64,000 nt of DNA from Bacillus mobilis (GCF_001884045.1 NZ_MACF01000071.1:186001-250000), one strand, 5' to 3'; positions 17,417 through 25,877 are shown, numbered from the stretch's first letter. The notes: generated from the letters alone by a model not told the origin. Program-made: numbers and translations.

Positions 17417-17914
17417 ATGAATATTTTTCTTTGTGGTTCAAATCAATTAACAGCATTAGATCAAGAAGAGATTAAAAAATTTTTAACTGACTATGCTCAC
17501 AAACATAAAATTTACATATTATGTTATAAATCTATTGAAAATGAGGTACTTCGTTTTTTCGTCGAAAACGAAAGACTCGCTCAAAATTTATGCCTTTACA
17601 CGCTACAACCGTTACAAGCAGTAACAGATGAATTTCAAGAAATCGTTGATTATTTAAAAAAACACGGAGCCGAGTATGTTGCTTTTGATCATCCTTCCGA
17701 CTCTATTTACCGATCAGATTATATGTTTTTTGTTAAACAAATTATTGAAGATACCGATTTAGTTCTCTGTTTTTATAACGGAGACAAACATACATCTGTC
17801 ATTCCCGTTGATATTGCAAAAGAAGCTGGGATTGATGCTGTCATTTACGATTTACCAGGTTTACATGAAAAGCAAATGAAAAAAAGCTTTGAACAAAAAA
17901 TTCGTATGATGTAA
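17417..17914 (+). CDS. Rossmann/SLOG-like protein upstream of cheR, function unknown
   Basis: The start at 17417 follows GAGGTGG by about 10 bases and gives 165 residues. An upstream in-frame ATG contains this ribosome site and is unlikely. The N terminus is a beta strand and glycine turn (NIFLCGSNQL). The region about 110-148 (EDTDLVLCFYNGDKHTSVIP, then VDIAKEAGIDAVIYDLPG) resembles the nucleotide-binding SLOG or DprA-like folds, where an Asp-rich strand is followed by a loop and a helix. Adjacent cheR follows 24 bases later in the same direction. The pair is on the opposite strand to the rest of the cluster. Function unknown; ligand binding is inference. Confidence 0.8.
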   Translation: MNIFLCGSNQLTALDQEEIKKFLTDYAHKHKIYILCYKSIENEVLRFFVENERLAQNLCLYTLQPLQAVTDEFQEIVDYLKKHGAEYVAFDHPSDSIYRSDYMFFVKQIIEDTDLVLCFYNGDKHTSVIPVDIAKEAGIDAVIYDLPGLHEKQMKKSFEQKIRMM

Positions 17915-17938
17915 AGGGGGCGGCACAATATCGTTATT

Positions 17939-18736
17939 GTGCCCATTGTAAATATGATAATTGAACAAGATTATGATCATTTTATCGCGAGTTTTAAACA
18001 ACAATTCAATATGGATATCGCTTCGTATAAACAAGATAGAATGCGACGTAGAATCGATGCTTTCATTTCAAGAAAAGGCTTTGAAAACTACACTACTTTC
18101 TTAAATACTTTACGTGTCGATCAAAGCTTATTTTTAAGTTTCATTGACTATATTACAATTAACGTTTCAGAGTTTTTTAGAAATAAAGAACGTTGGCAAA
18201 CACTAGAATCGAAAGCACTGCCAAAATTACTCGAACAAAATAATGGAAAATTAAAAGTATGGAGTGCCGCTTGCGCTGCCGGTGAAGAGCCATATACACT
18301 CTCTTTAATTTTATCGAAACATCTATCTCCATTTCGCTATGAAATACTAGCAACAGATCTTGATTTTCATATTTTAGAGACTGCAAAACGCGGCCAATAT
18401 ACGGAACGTTCTTTAAAAGAATTACCTAGCGATTTGAAAGAGCGTCATTTCACAAAAGAGGATGATATATATTCATTGCATCAAAACATAAAGCAAAACG
18501 TCACGTTCAAACAACATGACCTGTTAATGCAGTCGTTCGATACAAATTACGATTTGATTATTTGTCGTAACGTAATGATTTACTTCACAGAAGAAGCAAG
18601 AACTAAGCTTTACGAAAAGTTTAGTCGTTCTTTACGAAAAGGCGGGGTGCTATTTGTTGGTAGCACAGAACAAATTTTAACACCCGAACGATTCAATCTT
18701 CAGCGCTTTGATACATTCTTTTACGAAAAAATATAG
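17939..18736 (+). CDS. cheR: Chemotaxis methyltransferase CheR
   Basis: CheR methylates glutamates of chemoreceptors using S-adenosylmethionine, the forward arm of adaptation. The 265-residue protein has the N-terminal all-alpha domain (YKQDRMRRRIDAFISRKGFE), the SAM-binding motif LKVWSAACAAGEEPYTLSLI (about 100-120), the TDLDFHILETAKRGQYTE block and the RNVMIYF motif. The start is GTG; the AAAGGGGGCGG ribosome site lies about 17 bases away, longer than usual, so initiation may be weak or coupled to the preceding gene. A terminator follows directly. No CheB or CheD gene is visible nearby. Confidence 0.95.
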   Translation: MPIVNMIIEQDYDHFIASFKQQFNMDIASYKQDRMRRRIDAFISRKGFENYTTFLNTLRVDQSLFLSFIDYITINVSEFFRNKERWQTLESKALPKLLEQNNGKLKVWSAACAAGEEPYTLSLILSKHLSPFRYEILATDLDFHILETAKRGQYTERSLKELPSDLKERHFTKEDDIYSLHQNIKQNVTFKQHDLLMQSFDTNYDLIICRNVMIYFTEEARTKLYEKFSRSLRKGGVLFVGSTEQILTPERFNLQRFDTFFYEKI

Positions 18737-18767
18737 AAAAAACAGGGTAAATTCATCCTGTTTTTTT
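18737..18767. terminator. Bidirectional terminator between cheR and the 18753 gene
   Basis: AAAAAACAGG (18737-18746) pairs with CCTGTTTTTT (18757-18766) and is followed by T-rich sequence on the plus strand. It also carries the 3' end of the convergent minus-strand gene. Confidence 0.8.
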
Positions 18768-19124
18768 GTATTTTTTCACCAAAATCATAACGAAGAATTG
18801 CGGGATTACATTCAAAAAACTAACTAATAGTAATAATTGATACGGCGTAAACGGTTTAAAATAACCCCGATGCCAGCTTACCCCTAACTCAATCTCCATC
18901 TTGTATAGAAAATAAAATGAAATAATTATAGATAGTATATTGCCTATAATAAAAGGAATTGTATTGCTAAAAAGTTTAGAGAAAAAAGCAAGAATCGAAG
19001 TTCCTATCACCATGATTACATACCCAATCATAGATCCGTTAGCAAAGTCTTGATACATCGAAAAATAGACAAAAGGAAAGCAGTATAAACAAACTATTAG
19101 AATCATAACGATTAACTTCCTCAC
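18753..19124 (-). CDS. Small integral membrane protein, YoqO-like
   Basis: Starting at the GTG at 19124, which has AAGGGGGCGAAACT just upstream, the protein has 123 residues. A longer in-frame form reaching 19232 would run through a strong palindrome and is unlikely. There are about four hydrophobic segments (LIVMILIVCLYCFPFVYFSM; YVIMVIGTSILAFF; IPFIIGNILSIIISFYFLY; LLLLVSFLNVIPQFFVMILV). The pattern recalls the YoqO family known from a Bacillus prophage, from memory. It has no obvious link to motility, yet lies inside the cluster. Confidence 0.75.
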   Translation of the reverse strand: MRKLIVMILIVCLYCFPFVYFSMYQDFANGSMIGYVIMVIGTSILAFFSKLFSNTIPFIIGNILSIIISFYFLYKMEIELGVSWHRGYFKPFTPYQLLLLVSFLNVIPQFFVMILVKKYKKTG

Positions 19125-19149
19125 AGTTTCGCCCCCTTTTTTGATTATA

Positions 19150-19185
19150 TTCCGACAATAGTGTAATTTTACACTATTGTCGGAA
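19150..19185. promoter_or_regulatory. 36-bp perfect palindrome upstream of the 18753 gene
   Basis: TTCCGACAATAGTGTAA (19150-19166) is the exact reverse complement of 19169-19185, with TT between. It lies 25 bases before the GTG start of the YoqO-like gene and is not followed by a T-run on either strand, so an operator or RNA hairpin is more likely than a terminator. Confidence 0.7.
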
Positions 19186-19231
19186 AAATTAGCAAATACC
19201 TTTCCCTTGTTGACGCTCTTATAAACATACA

Positions 19232-19263
19232 AACCCCCGAATCATGTCCATGATTCGGGGGTT
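19232..19263 (-). terminator. Terminator after the fliY unit
   Basis: A perfect 15-bp stem (AACCCCCGAATCATG at 19232-19246 with its complement at 19249-19263) lies past the stop of the 19276 gene. On the minus strand TTTGTATGTTT follows. It ends the fliY-20020-19276 unit. Confidence 0.75.
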
Positions 19264-19275
19264 CCATTCATTTTT

Positions 19276-19992
19276 TTATATAACTCGAATTAAAATAATA
19301 CAAACAATCCATATAAAGAGGAACAGAAACGTCATGGACCATTTATGTTCTTGCATCGTTTGTTTCAACGCCTGTGATAATTGTGTCATATTCATTTCTG
19401 CAAGTGCTCGCCATACACTTGCATCCCGCTCTTTAGCCGTGCGATCCGTGACACTAATTAAAATGGTTTCATTAGATAATTTCGTTATATACGCAGTAAT
19501 AACCGTTACCATTAAATTTATATTGCCTTCCGACGAATCACTCTCCACGTTAGAAAGGAGTGCACTTACATCTAGTAACGGAATATGTACCTTTCTACCA
19601 AATGATAGTTGTACTTCAGCGAAATCATACGTTCCATCTAATAAAGGCAGTTCTTTTATATGTGCCTGTTTCACAAGCCCTTGCAAGCTTCTCATTATTT
19701 GTTCATATACTTTTTCAGTTTGCTTTCCTTCTCCAGATAACACGTGTAACTTTTTAAAAAGCTGTAACACTGTATCCATCTCTTTAGAAAGCATTTCTTT
19801 CACAATCTTTCCGTCACCTAAGCTAGCAAGTAAAATTCCGATTTCATTATTTTTCATAATGATTTTGGAATGCCCAGTAAACACTAGGTTACTACGTTTT
19901 CGTTCTTTCTGAATCTCATGTTCTGAAATAGCTGCAGGCTGTTTTAATGGTTGTAGCGTCTTATTTTCAATTGTCGTACGTTTAATTTCCAT
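19276..19992 (-). CDS. Tail-anchored protein of unknown function in the motility cluster
   Basis: The 238-residue protein has a basic N-terminal region (IQKERKRSNLVFTGHSKIIM), a soluble middle (ASLGDGKIVKEMLSKEMDTV; LPLLDGTYDFAEVQLSFGRK; GNINLMVTVITAYITKLSNE) and one hydrophobic segment at the extreme C terminus (about 219-238, FLFLFIWIVCIILIRVI). No signal peptide is seen. It follows the 20020 gene by 27 bases and ends the fliY unit. No family was recognised. Its context suggests a motor- or chemotaxis-associated membrane protein with the bulk in the cytoplasm, but orientation is not proven. Confidence 0.75.
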   Translation of the reverse strand: MEIKRTTIENKTLQPLKQPAAISEHEIQKERKRSNLVFTGHSKIIMKNNEIGILLASLGDGKIVKEMLSKEMDTVLQLFKKLHVLSGEGKQTEKVYEQIMRSLQGLVKQAHIKELPLLDGTYDFAEVQLSFGRKVHIPLLDVSALLSNVESDSSEGNINLMVTVITAYITKLSNETILISVTDRTAKERDASVWRALAEMNMTQLSQALKQTMQEHKWSMTFLFLFIWIVCIILIRVI

Positions 19993-20019
19993 TTAAGCGC
20001 CTCCACTACGGTGAAATAA

Positions 20020-21378
20020 TTAGCCCCATTCTTTATTACTCTTTAAAACTAAAAACAGTACGAATAAACCTGACATAATCGCAAACACATTAGAAGCTTG
20101 TACCCCTTGTTCACTATTTTCTTCCTTTTTCTTTTGCGGTTCTTCTATTTGTTCTTTCTTTTTCGAAACGACTCCATTGTCATTTCTACTTATTTTCTCT
20201 TTTTGAGCCTTTCCATTACTTACTTCCTTATGATCCTTCAGTGGCTCTTTTATAAAGTAAGTAATATCTTCTTTCTCTTTCAGCGGCTCTTTTATAAAAT
20301 CATTTATTTTCTCTTCTTGCTTCGGAATTTGGACAACTGGCGGTTTTTCTTCCTGTAGCGGAACCTCTTCTTTTGAGTCTTCCTGCTTCTCAGGTTCTTT
20401 CTTCTCTTCTAATTTATCTTCATTCTCTCGTTCTTCTACTTTTTTATCCTCTTCTGTTTTTTTCTCCAAAACAGAAACGATATACTCACTTGCCTCGACC
20501 AGTTTATTGCCGGCCGCATCCACTACCTCTACAACTAGTTCGTATGTGCCAATTGGCAATGCATCCGTTATTTCAAATACTTTTTGCCATTCCATATCAC
20601 GCTTATTGTAATCTAATAAAATTGTAATCTCTTTATTATCTGTCCCTTTTAATGTAACACGAACTTCTTTCACAACCGATTCTGCATCTGCCGCCTTCAC
20701 CCGTACACGTATAGGATCGCCTTGTTTTCGTTCAATTACGTTATCCTTCGCCTCGTCAACAGTAACTTTATGCAACTTCGGCAACTCTTTATCTATTGTT
20801 GGTGTTTCATTATTTATACGAATAAGAGGAACTTTCACTTCATTTTCTAAGAGCTCTTCTTTTTCATTTTCTTTATAACTTTGAACGAGCTGCAGGTTCC
20901 AATCACCTTGCAAATCAAAAATCCCGACCTTATAATTAGCAACCCATCGCTTCGTTTCTTCTTCATAGTTAAAAGATATCATTCTTTCTTGCTCATATGG
21001 ATTGCTGTTTTTTGGTAACTGTAACATACCTTTTATACTTTGAACATTTTGCTCTTTTGGCTCTACAATAATCTGCACTTCTTCGCCAACCTGTAATTCT
21101 TGCTTATTTACTGTAATAACCACTTGATCCGTCTCTATCTTTTTTTCGGTTTCTTGTTCATTTTTTTCTTCTTGTTGTTCCTCTTTATCTTGCTTCATTT
21201 CCACTTGCTCTGGCTGATCTTGAACTTCCTTATTTTCTTCTTGCACATTCACTTCATTTATATTTTTCTCTGGCACATTTTGCTCTTCCGCCTGACTTTG
21301 CAGCGGGAAGAGCAAGCACACATGTATGCATAGCCAGCAAATTAGAAAAAACTTTACGTTTTTCATCCGCCTGTTCAA
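20020..21378 (-). CDS. Secreted membrane-anchored protein with an Ig-like domain, function unknown
   Basis: The 452-residue protein has a signal peptide (KNVKFFLICWLCIHVCLLF, cleavage likely after QSQA). An acidic and Gln-rich segment follows (about 31-90), then a beta-rich first domain (VVITVNKQELQVGEEVQIIV) and an Ig-like domain about residues 190-300 (LPIGTYELVVEVVDAAGNK). Next is a long Lys/Glu linker with two FIKEPLK repeats, then one C-terminal transmembrane helix (VFAIMSGLFVLFLVLKSN). No LPXTG sorting motif is present. Most of the protein should face outside the membrane. It begins 17 bases after fliY and precedes another unknown membrane protein. No homologue was recognised. Confidence 0.8.
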   Translation of the reverse strand: MNRRMKNVKFFLICWLCIHVCLLFPLQSQAEEQNVPEKNINEVNVQEENKEVQDQPEQVEMKQDKEEQQEEKNEQETEKKIETDQVVITVNKQELQVGEEVQIIVEPKEQNVQSIKGMLQLPKNSNPYEQERMISFNYEEETKRWVANYKVGIFDLQGDWNLQLVQSYKENEKEELLENEVKVPLIRINNETPTIDKELPKLHKVTVDEAKDNVIERKQGDPIRVRVKAADAESVVKEVRVTLKGTDNKEITILLDYNKRDMEWQKVFEITDALPIGTYELVVEVVDAAGNKLVEASEYIVSVLEKKTEEDKKVEERENEDKLEEKKEPEKQEDSKEEVPLQEEKPPVVQIPKQEEKINDFIKEPLKEKEDITYFIKEPLKDHKEVSNGKAQKEKISRNDNGVVSKKKEQIEEPQKKKEENSEQGVQASNVFAIMSGLFVLFLVLKSNKEWG

Positions 21379-21395
21379 ACTCCTATTTCAATGCC

Positions 21396-23030
21396 TTATA
21401 GTGATTTCGTCACTTTCACTCCGAAAAATCCATCTACATTTACAAGTTCACCATATGCCACCAATACATCATTTACATAAATTCGAATTGGTTCATCAAT
21501 ATCTTCATCTAAAACAACGGCTTCATTTTCTTGTAAACTTAATATATCTTGAATTGTTTTCACTGTACTTCCAAATACAAATTTCACGTTCATTTCTACA
21601 TTTTGTAGAATGGATGTATCCATATACACTGGCTCAATTTGTTTCACTTCTTTAAATTCAATCGGTTGTACAACAGGTTCTACAACCTCTTCTTCTATTT
21701 CTTCCTCAACAATCTCTTCTTCTGCTTCCACCATTGGATATAGCAGTCGTCTTACCATTTCTTTCGCTTCTGAAATTGGTAAAATTTGATACATTTTTGA
21801 TTGAAGCAAGTCGCCGATTTCAAGATTAAACGTTATTTGGACAAGCTCATCCACTTCCATTGCTTCTCCCAAATATTCCATCTCTTCTTTTAATGTAACA
21901 AATTTAACGTCTGGCGGCGTCATGTCCATTTTCTCTTTAAACATTTCTGACATTGCTGTTGCAGCATGCCCCATCATTTGGTTCATGATTTCTTTAATAC
22001 CGCTCAGTTCTAATTCGCTAAGCTCTTTCTCAGGGTCGATCTCCCCTGTTCCCATCATCATTAAATCTACCATTGTCAAAGCAACATCTTTCGTAAATAC
22101 GAACACGTTCTCATTTTTTAAGCCTTCAACAAAATCGACATTTAAAATAACAAAAGGAACTGGTACTCCGTCATAATGACGCACATTAATCGCTTCTACA
22201 TTTGGTGTACTAATCGTAACCGGTTGATTTAAAAGCGTTGATAATACAGTTGAGGCTGAACCGATAGAAATGTTCGCAATTTCCCCAAGTACATCTTTCT
22301 CTTCTTGCGTTAACTGCTCTTTTTCAACATGTTCTTCTACAATCTCAGCTTCCACTACTTCTGCCGGCTCGTCTTGCTCTTCACCAGACAATTGTAGTAA
22401 TTTATTTATCATCTGTTTCGTATGTTCAACTGGAACAATTTGTACAAGTTTAGAGTTTACTAGATTATCTATTTTAAGGTCAAATGACACTTTAACAATC
22501 GTATTATTTCCAGTTATTCCAGAGATTTTCTCCATCTCTTCTGATAGCTTTACAACTTTAATTGTCGGCGGAGACATGTCTACTGTATCTTGGAAGAATT
22601 CCGACATAGACGTCGCTGCGAATCCCATCATTTGGTTCATCGCTTCTTGTACAGCACTTAGCTCTAATTCGCCAAGTTCTTTCCCTTCTTCCACTTCACC
22701 TGTCCCCATCATCATTAAATCAGCAATCGATAAAGCAACATCTTGCTGAAGGACAAGTAAATTCTCCATATCTAACCCTTTTGTAAAATGAATGTTTAAT
22801 ACAACATGAGGAACCTCAACATCACTTGTATCATATAAATCCACTAACTCTACATGAGGAGCAGTTATACTTACTTGCCTATTTAAAATTGTTGATAATA
22901 CTGTCGAAGCTGAGCCAAATGATATATTTGCGATTTCGCCAAGAATATCACATTCTTGAGGCGTTAAAAGCTCCTTTTCTTTATCTAGCACAATTGTGCT
23001 CGTATCCCCTTTTGTGTGTTGCTCAGGCAT
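21396..23030 (-). CDS. fliY: FliY-type motor switch phosphatase with two tandem CheC-like domains
   Basis: FliY is a C-ring protein that also removes phosphate from CheY. The 544-residue protein has two homologous CheC-like segments, about 22-215 and 245-430. Each contains the two phosphatase helices: DILGEIANISFGSAST and SAVQEAMNQMMGFAATSM in the first, and DVLGEIANISIGSAST and SGIKEIMNQMMGHAATAM in the second. The C-terminal 80 residues are the FliN/SpoA surface (ILQNVEMNVKFVFGSTVKTI to GELVNVDGFFGVKVTKSL). The usual FliY has one CheC segment of about 190 residues, so this is a duplicated form. The typical N-terminal EIDALL peptide for CheY-P binding is absent. It is separated from cheA by a terminator. 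Confidence 0.9.
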   Translation of the reverse strand: MPEQHTKGDTSTIVLDKEKELLTPQECDILGEIANISFGSASTVLSTILNRQVSITAPHVELVDLYDTSDVEVPHVVLNIHFTKGLDMENLLVLQQDVALSIADLMMMGTGEVEEGKELGELELSAVQEAMNQMMGFAATSMSEFFQDTVDMSPPTIKVVKLSEEMEKISGITGNNTIVKVSFDLKIDNLVNSKLVQIVPVEHTKQMINKLLQLSGEEQDEPAEVVEAEIVEEHVEKEQLTQEEKDVLGEIANISIGSASTVLSTLLNQPVTISTPNVEAINVRHYDGVPVPFVILNVDFVEGLKNENVFVFTKDVALTMVDLMMMGTGEIDPEKELSELELSGIKEIMNQMMGHAATAMSEMFKEKMDMTPPDVKFVTLKEEMEYLGEAMEVDELVQITFNLEIGDLLQSKMYQILPISEAKEMVRRLLYPMVEAEEEIVEEEIEEEVVEPVVQPIEFKEVKQIEPVYMDTSILQNVEMNVKFVFGSTVKTIQDILSLQENEAVVLDEDIDEPIRIYVNDVLVAYGELVNVDGFFGVKVTKSL

Positions 23031-23082
23031 TTTCCCTGCCTCCTCATTTTTGTTTTTCTATCAAATGAATACACTTTAACTC

Positions 23083-23111
23083 ATTCTATTTTAGCAAACT
23101 TCCTACACTAA
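23083..23111 (-). promoter_or_regulatory. Candidate promoter of fliY
   Basis: On the minus strand TTAGTG (23106-23111) and TAGAAT (23083-23088) are separated by 17 bases and lie about 50 bases before the fliY start. The -35 match is weak. Confidence 0.35.
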
Positions 23112-23170
23112 TCGTGAATATGTATTTATTTCCATTTATATATTAATTTTCTTATATTTGCATAGTTAAC

Positions 23171-23206
23171 AAAAAGCTCCCCAATTGTTTACAAGTGGGG
23201 AGCTTT
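23171..23206 (-). terminator. Terminator after cheA
   Basis: AAAGCTCCCC (23173-23182) pairs perfectly with GGGGAGCTTT (23197-23206); on the minus strand the stem ends in TTTTTG. It lies 12 bases after the cheA stop. Confidence 0.85.
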
Positions 23207-23218
23207 CCTTCATTCCTA

Positions 23219-25237
23219 TTATAAACCTTCTGGGTTTAAAATGAGGACCACTCGTCCATCGCCGAGAATCGTCGCGCCAGAGAAATAGTTCGAACTATCT
23301 GCAAAGAAGTCGCCTAATGACTTTAAGACTATTTCTCTTTGACCGATAATTGTGTTTACAATTAGTCCATAGCTACGATGTGTATTACGAACAATTAACA
23401 CAGGAACCATTTGACTATCATATGACCCAAACGCCTCATCTACTGTTTTTTCACCAAATACAGTACTTAAATGCTTCACTTCAATAATTTGATCACGATA
23501 GTTTAACACGTCTTTTCCTTGTACGGATTGGATGTCTTCTCTCTTAATTCGAATCGCTTCGACAATGTTACCAAGAGGTAGAGCATAGCGCGTGTCATTT
23601 GTTTGAACAAGCATGGATTGAATAATAGATAACGTTAACGGAAGTTCAATTCTAAATGTACTTCCTTTTCCTTCCTCTGAATCAATAATCAAATGCCCAC
23701 CTAGACTATGAATTGTATGTTTTACAACATCTAATCCAACGCCACGTCCTGAAAGATCCGATACTACTTCAGCTGTACTAAATCCTGGTTGGAAAATGAG
23801 GTCATACACTTCACGATCCGTTAATTTATTTGCCTCAGATTCTGTTACAACGCCATTTTTAATCGCTTTTTCTAATACTTTTCCTTTATGAATACCATTT
23901 CCGTCATCCGTAATTTGAATAACGACATGATTTCCACTATGAAAAGCTTCTAATTTAATCGTACCTGTCTCATTTTTTCCTGCATCACGACGTTGTTCAA
24001 CAGTTTCAACCCCATGATCAATCGCATTACGAATTAAATGAACAAGCGGATCACCGATTTCATCAATTACAATTTTATCTACTTCAGTGTCTTCACCTGT
24101 AATTTGTAAATCGATTTTTTTTCCTAAATCTTTCGCTAACATACGTACCATACGAGGGAATCGATTGAAAACAGTTTCTATCGGTACCATACGCATATTT
24201 AATAGTACATTTTGAATATCTTTCGAAATATCACCTAATCGATTTAAATGCTCAATTAACTCCTTGTTTTGAATCGTTTGTGCCAATTCATCAATACGCC
24301 CACGTTCAATTACACTTTCTTCAAACATGTTCATTAATCGTTCGATTTTCTCTAATTGAACACGAATGGAACGATTCTCACCTTTAGCATTTTTCGTTTT
24401 TGCAGCGCTTTTCGTTGGTGTAGCACTTGCTGGTTGCTTCGCTGCCTCCATAGGGGCTTCGACCTGCGTAACTACATCCGATTGGATCATTTCTTCTACT
24501 TGCACAACTTCTTCTGTAGCAAACTTCGAATCTACTTCCTGTAAAGATTCTCCTTGTTTCACTACTACTTTTTCAATTTCAGAAACGTGAAGGACTACCT
24601 GTTTCAATTCTTCTACACTACGATCCGTATTCATAAATACTGTGAACTCAAATCCGAAAGCATCTGCTTCGATTTCTTCAATACTAGGAACCGTTTTTTG
24701 TATATCACCTATATTTTGCAGTGCTTCAATACACATAATGGCACGTACTGCTTTTAAAATAGCTTGCTGTTCAACGGTTATATGCACTTCATGCGAAACT
24801 GTATCATCTATGCTTATAGACTCTTGCTCTACATGTTCCGCACTAGTTTCTACATTTCCGTTCAATAGCGCTTCTAATTTTTGTTTCGTTGAAACTACAT
24901 CAATATTACCCATTCCGCCTTGTTGCACATCTGCAACCATTTTCTCTAAATTATCAATACACTCAAAAATCACATCAATAATATTCGCATGTACTACTAT
25001 ATTCCCATGACGAATTTCATCTAAAACGTTTTCCATTTTATGCGTTAAATCCGCCATTTCCGTAAATTCCATACTCGCAGACATACCTTTGAATGTGTGA
25101 GCTGAGCGGAATATCTCCCCTACTACACCCATATCAGCAGGATTCTGTTCTAAAATTAGCACATTTTCATTTAGCGACTGCAAATGTTCTTCCGATTCTT
25201 CAAAAAATATATTTAACAGATCTGTTTGCATTTTCAT
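23219..25237 (-). CDS. cheA: Chemotaxis histidine kinase CheA
   Basis: CheA autophosphorylates in response to receptors and passes phosphate to CheY and CheV. The 672-residue protein has the HPt domain with phospho-acceptor His47 in RSAHTFKGMSASM and a CheY-binding P2-like segment (about 165-235). A Pro/Ala/Lys linker and the dimerisation domain (SIRVQLEKIERLMNMFEESV) follow. The ATPase domain has the N box (HLIRNAIDHGVETVEQRR), G1 (ITDDGNGI) and G2 (LSGRGVGLDVVKHTI). The P5 CheW-like domain is at the C terminus. The start is either Met1 or Met3; the latter has better spacing to GGGG. Confidence 0.96.
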   Translation of the reverse strand: MKMQTDLLNIFFEESEEHLQSLNENVLILEQNPADMGVVGEIFRSAHTFKGMSASMEFTEMADLTHKMENVLDEIRHGNIVVHANIIDVIFECIDNLEKMVADVQQGGMGNIDVVSTKQKLEALLNGNVETSAEHVEQESISIDDTVSHEVHITVEQQAILKAVRAIMCIEALQNIGDIQKTVPSIEEIEADAFGFEFTVFMNTDRSVEELKQVVLHVSEIEKVVVKQGESLQEVDSKFATEEVVQVEEMIQSDVVTQVEAPMEAAKQPASATPTKSAAKTKNAKGENRSIRVQLEKIERLMNMFEESVIERGRIDELAQTIQNKELIEHLNRLGDISKDIQNVLLNMRMVPIETVFNRFPRMVRMLAKDLGKKIDLQITGEDTEVDKIVIDEIGDPLVHLIRNAIDHGVETVEQRRDAGKNETGTIKLEAFHSGNHVVIQITDDGNGIHKGKVLEKAIKNGVVTESEANKLTDREVYDLIFQPGFSTAEVVSDLSGRGVGLDVVKHTIHSLGGHLIIDSEEGKGSTFRIELPLTLSIIQSMLVQTNDTRYALPLGNIVEAIRIKREDIQSVQGKDVLNYRDQIIEVKHLSTVFGEKTVDEAFGSYDSQMVPVLIVRNTHRSYGLIVNTIIGQREIVLKSLGDFFADSSNYFSGATILGDGRVVLILNPEGL

Positions 25238-25298
25238 CCCCTACCTGTCTAACAAACATTTCATTTATGTATAACAATTTAGTGTTTTAAAACGAGAA

Positions 25299-25357
25299 AA
25301 AAGGGGGCCACACATCTATCCGTTATCACTGTTTTGATTCCTTGTGGCGCCCCTTTT
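25299..25357 (-). terminator. Terminator after cheY
   Basis: AAAAGGGGGCCACA (25299-25312) pairs with TGTGGCGCCCCTTTT (25343-25357) apart from one central mismatch, closing a 30-base loop. On the minus strand TTTTTTCTCG follows the stem. It separates motA-motB-cheY from cheA. Confidence 0.75.
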
Positions 25358-25360
25358 ATA

Positions 25361-25729
25361 TTAGCTGTTTGCTACTTTTGTTAAAGCTTCGATTACACGA
25401 TCTGCTTGGAATGGCTTTACAATAAAGTCTTTTGCTCCACCCTTAATTGCATCTAATACCATACCTTGTTGTCCCATTGCTGAACAAATAACAACCTTTG
25501 CACTTGAATCAATTTTCATAATTTCTTTTAACGCTTCAAGTCCGTCCATTTCTGGCATAGTAATATCTAATGTTACAATATCAGGTTGAAGTTCTTTATA
25601 TTTTTGAATCGCTTCTACTCCATTCTCTGCTTCTCCGATAACCTCAAATTCAGAATTACTTTTTAATAAGTTTTTAATCATCGTTCGCATAAACATTGCA
25701 TCGTCTACAACTAAAATTTTATGTGCCAT
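25361..25729 (-). CDS. cheY: Chemotaxis response regulator CheY
   Basis: CheY carries the signal from CheA to the motor switch. The 122-residue single receiver domain has all key residues: the acidic pair in KILVVDDAMFMRTM, the phospho-acceptor Asp54 region PDIVTLDITMPEMDGLEA, the Ser/Ala in KVVICSAMGQQG and the Lys in AKDFIVKPFQAD. The ribosome site AGAAGGAGAG is good. It lies 150 bases after motB and is followed by a terminator. Confidence 0.96.
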   Translation of the reverse strand: MAHKILVVDDAMFMRTMIKNLLKSNSEFEVIGEAENGVEAIQKYKELQPDIVTLDITMPEMDGLEALKEIMKIDSSAKVVICSAMGQQGMVLDAIKGGAKDFIVKPFQADRVIEALTKVANS

Positions 25730-25843
25730 TCTATTTGGTTCTCTCCTTCTATGTATAAATATATCTTAATATTTCACCTTATCATTCTCACTCATTATAC
25801 AAAATAAAACGATAAAATTTAATATTTTTTTAAAAGAATTTCT

Positions 25844-25877
25844 GTATTTTTATTATTTTATTACTAAAATAAAAATA
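25844..25877 (-). other. AT-only inverted repeat after motB
   Basis: TATTTTTATTATTTTA and TAAAATAAAAATA around TTAC form a stem of only A:T pairs just downstream of the motB stop codon. It may weaken read-through into cheY or protect mRNA, but is too AT-rich to be called a terminator. Confidence 0.35.

Noticed and set aside
17417-17914. The motility repressor MogR
   Set aside because: The sequence has a Rossmann-like fold with no MogR-type DNA-binding helices and is only 165 residues, too short for MogR.
19125-19232. N-terminal extension of the YoqO-like protein
   Set aside because: It would run through a 36-bp perfect palindrome and the real ribosome site lies just before the GTG at 19124.
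25844-25877. Strong terminator between motB and cheY
   Set aside because: The stem consists only of A:T pairs and is too weak; cheY is probably still in the motA unit.
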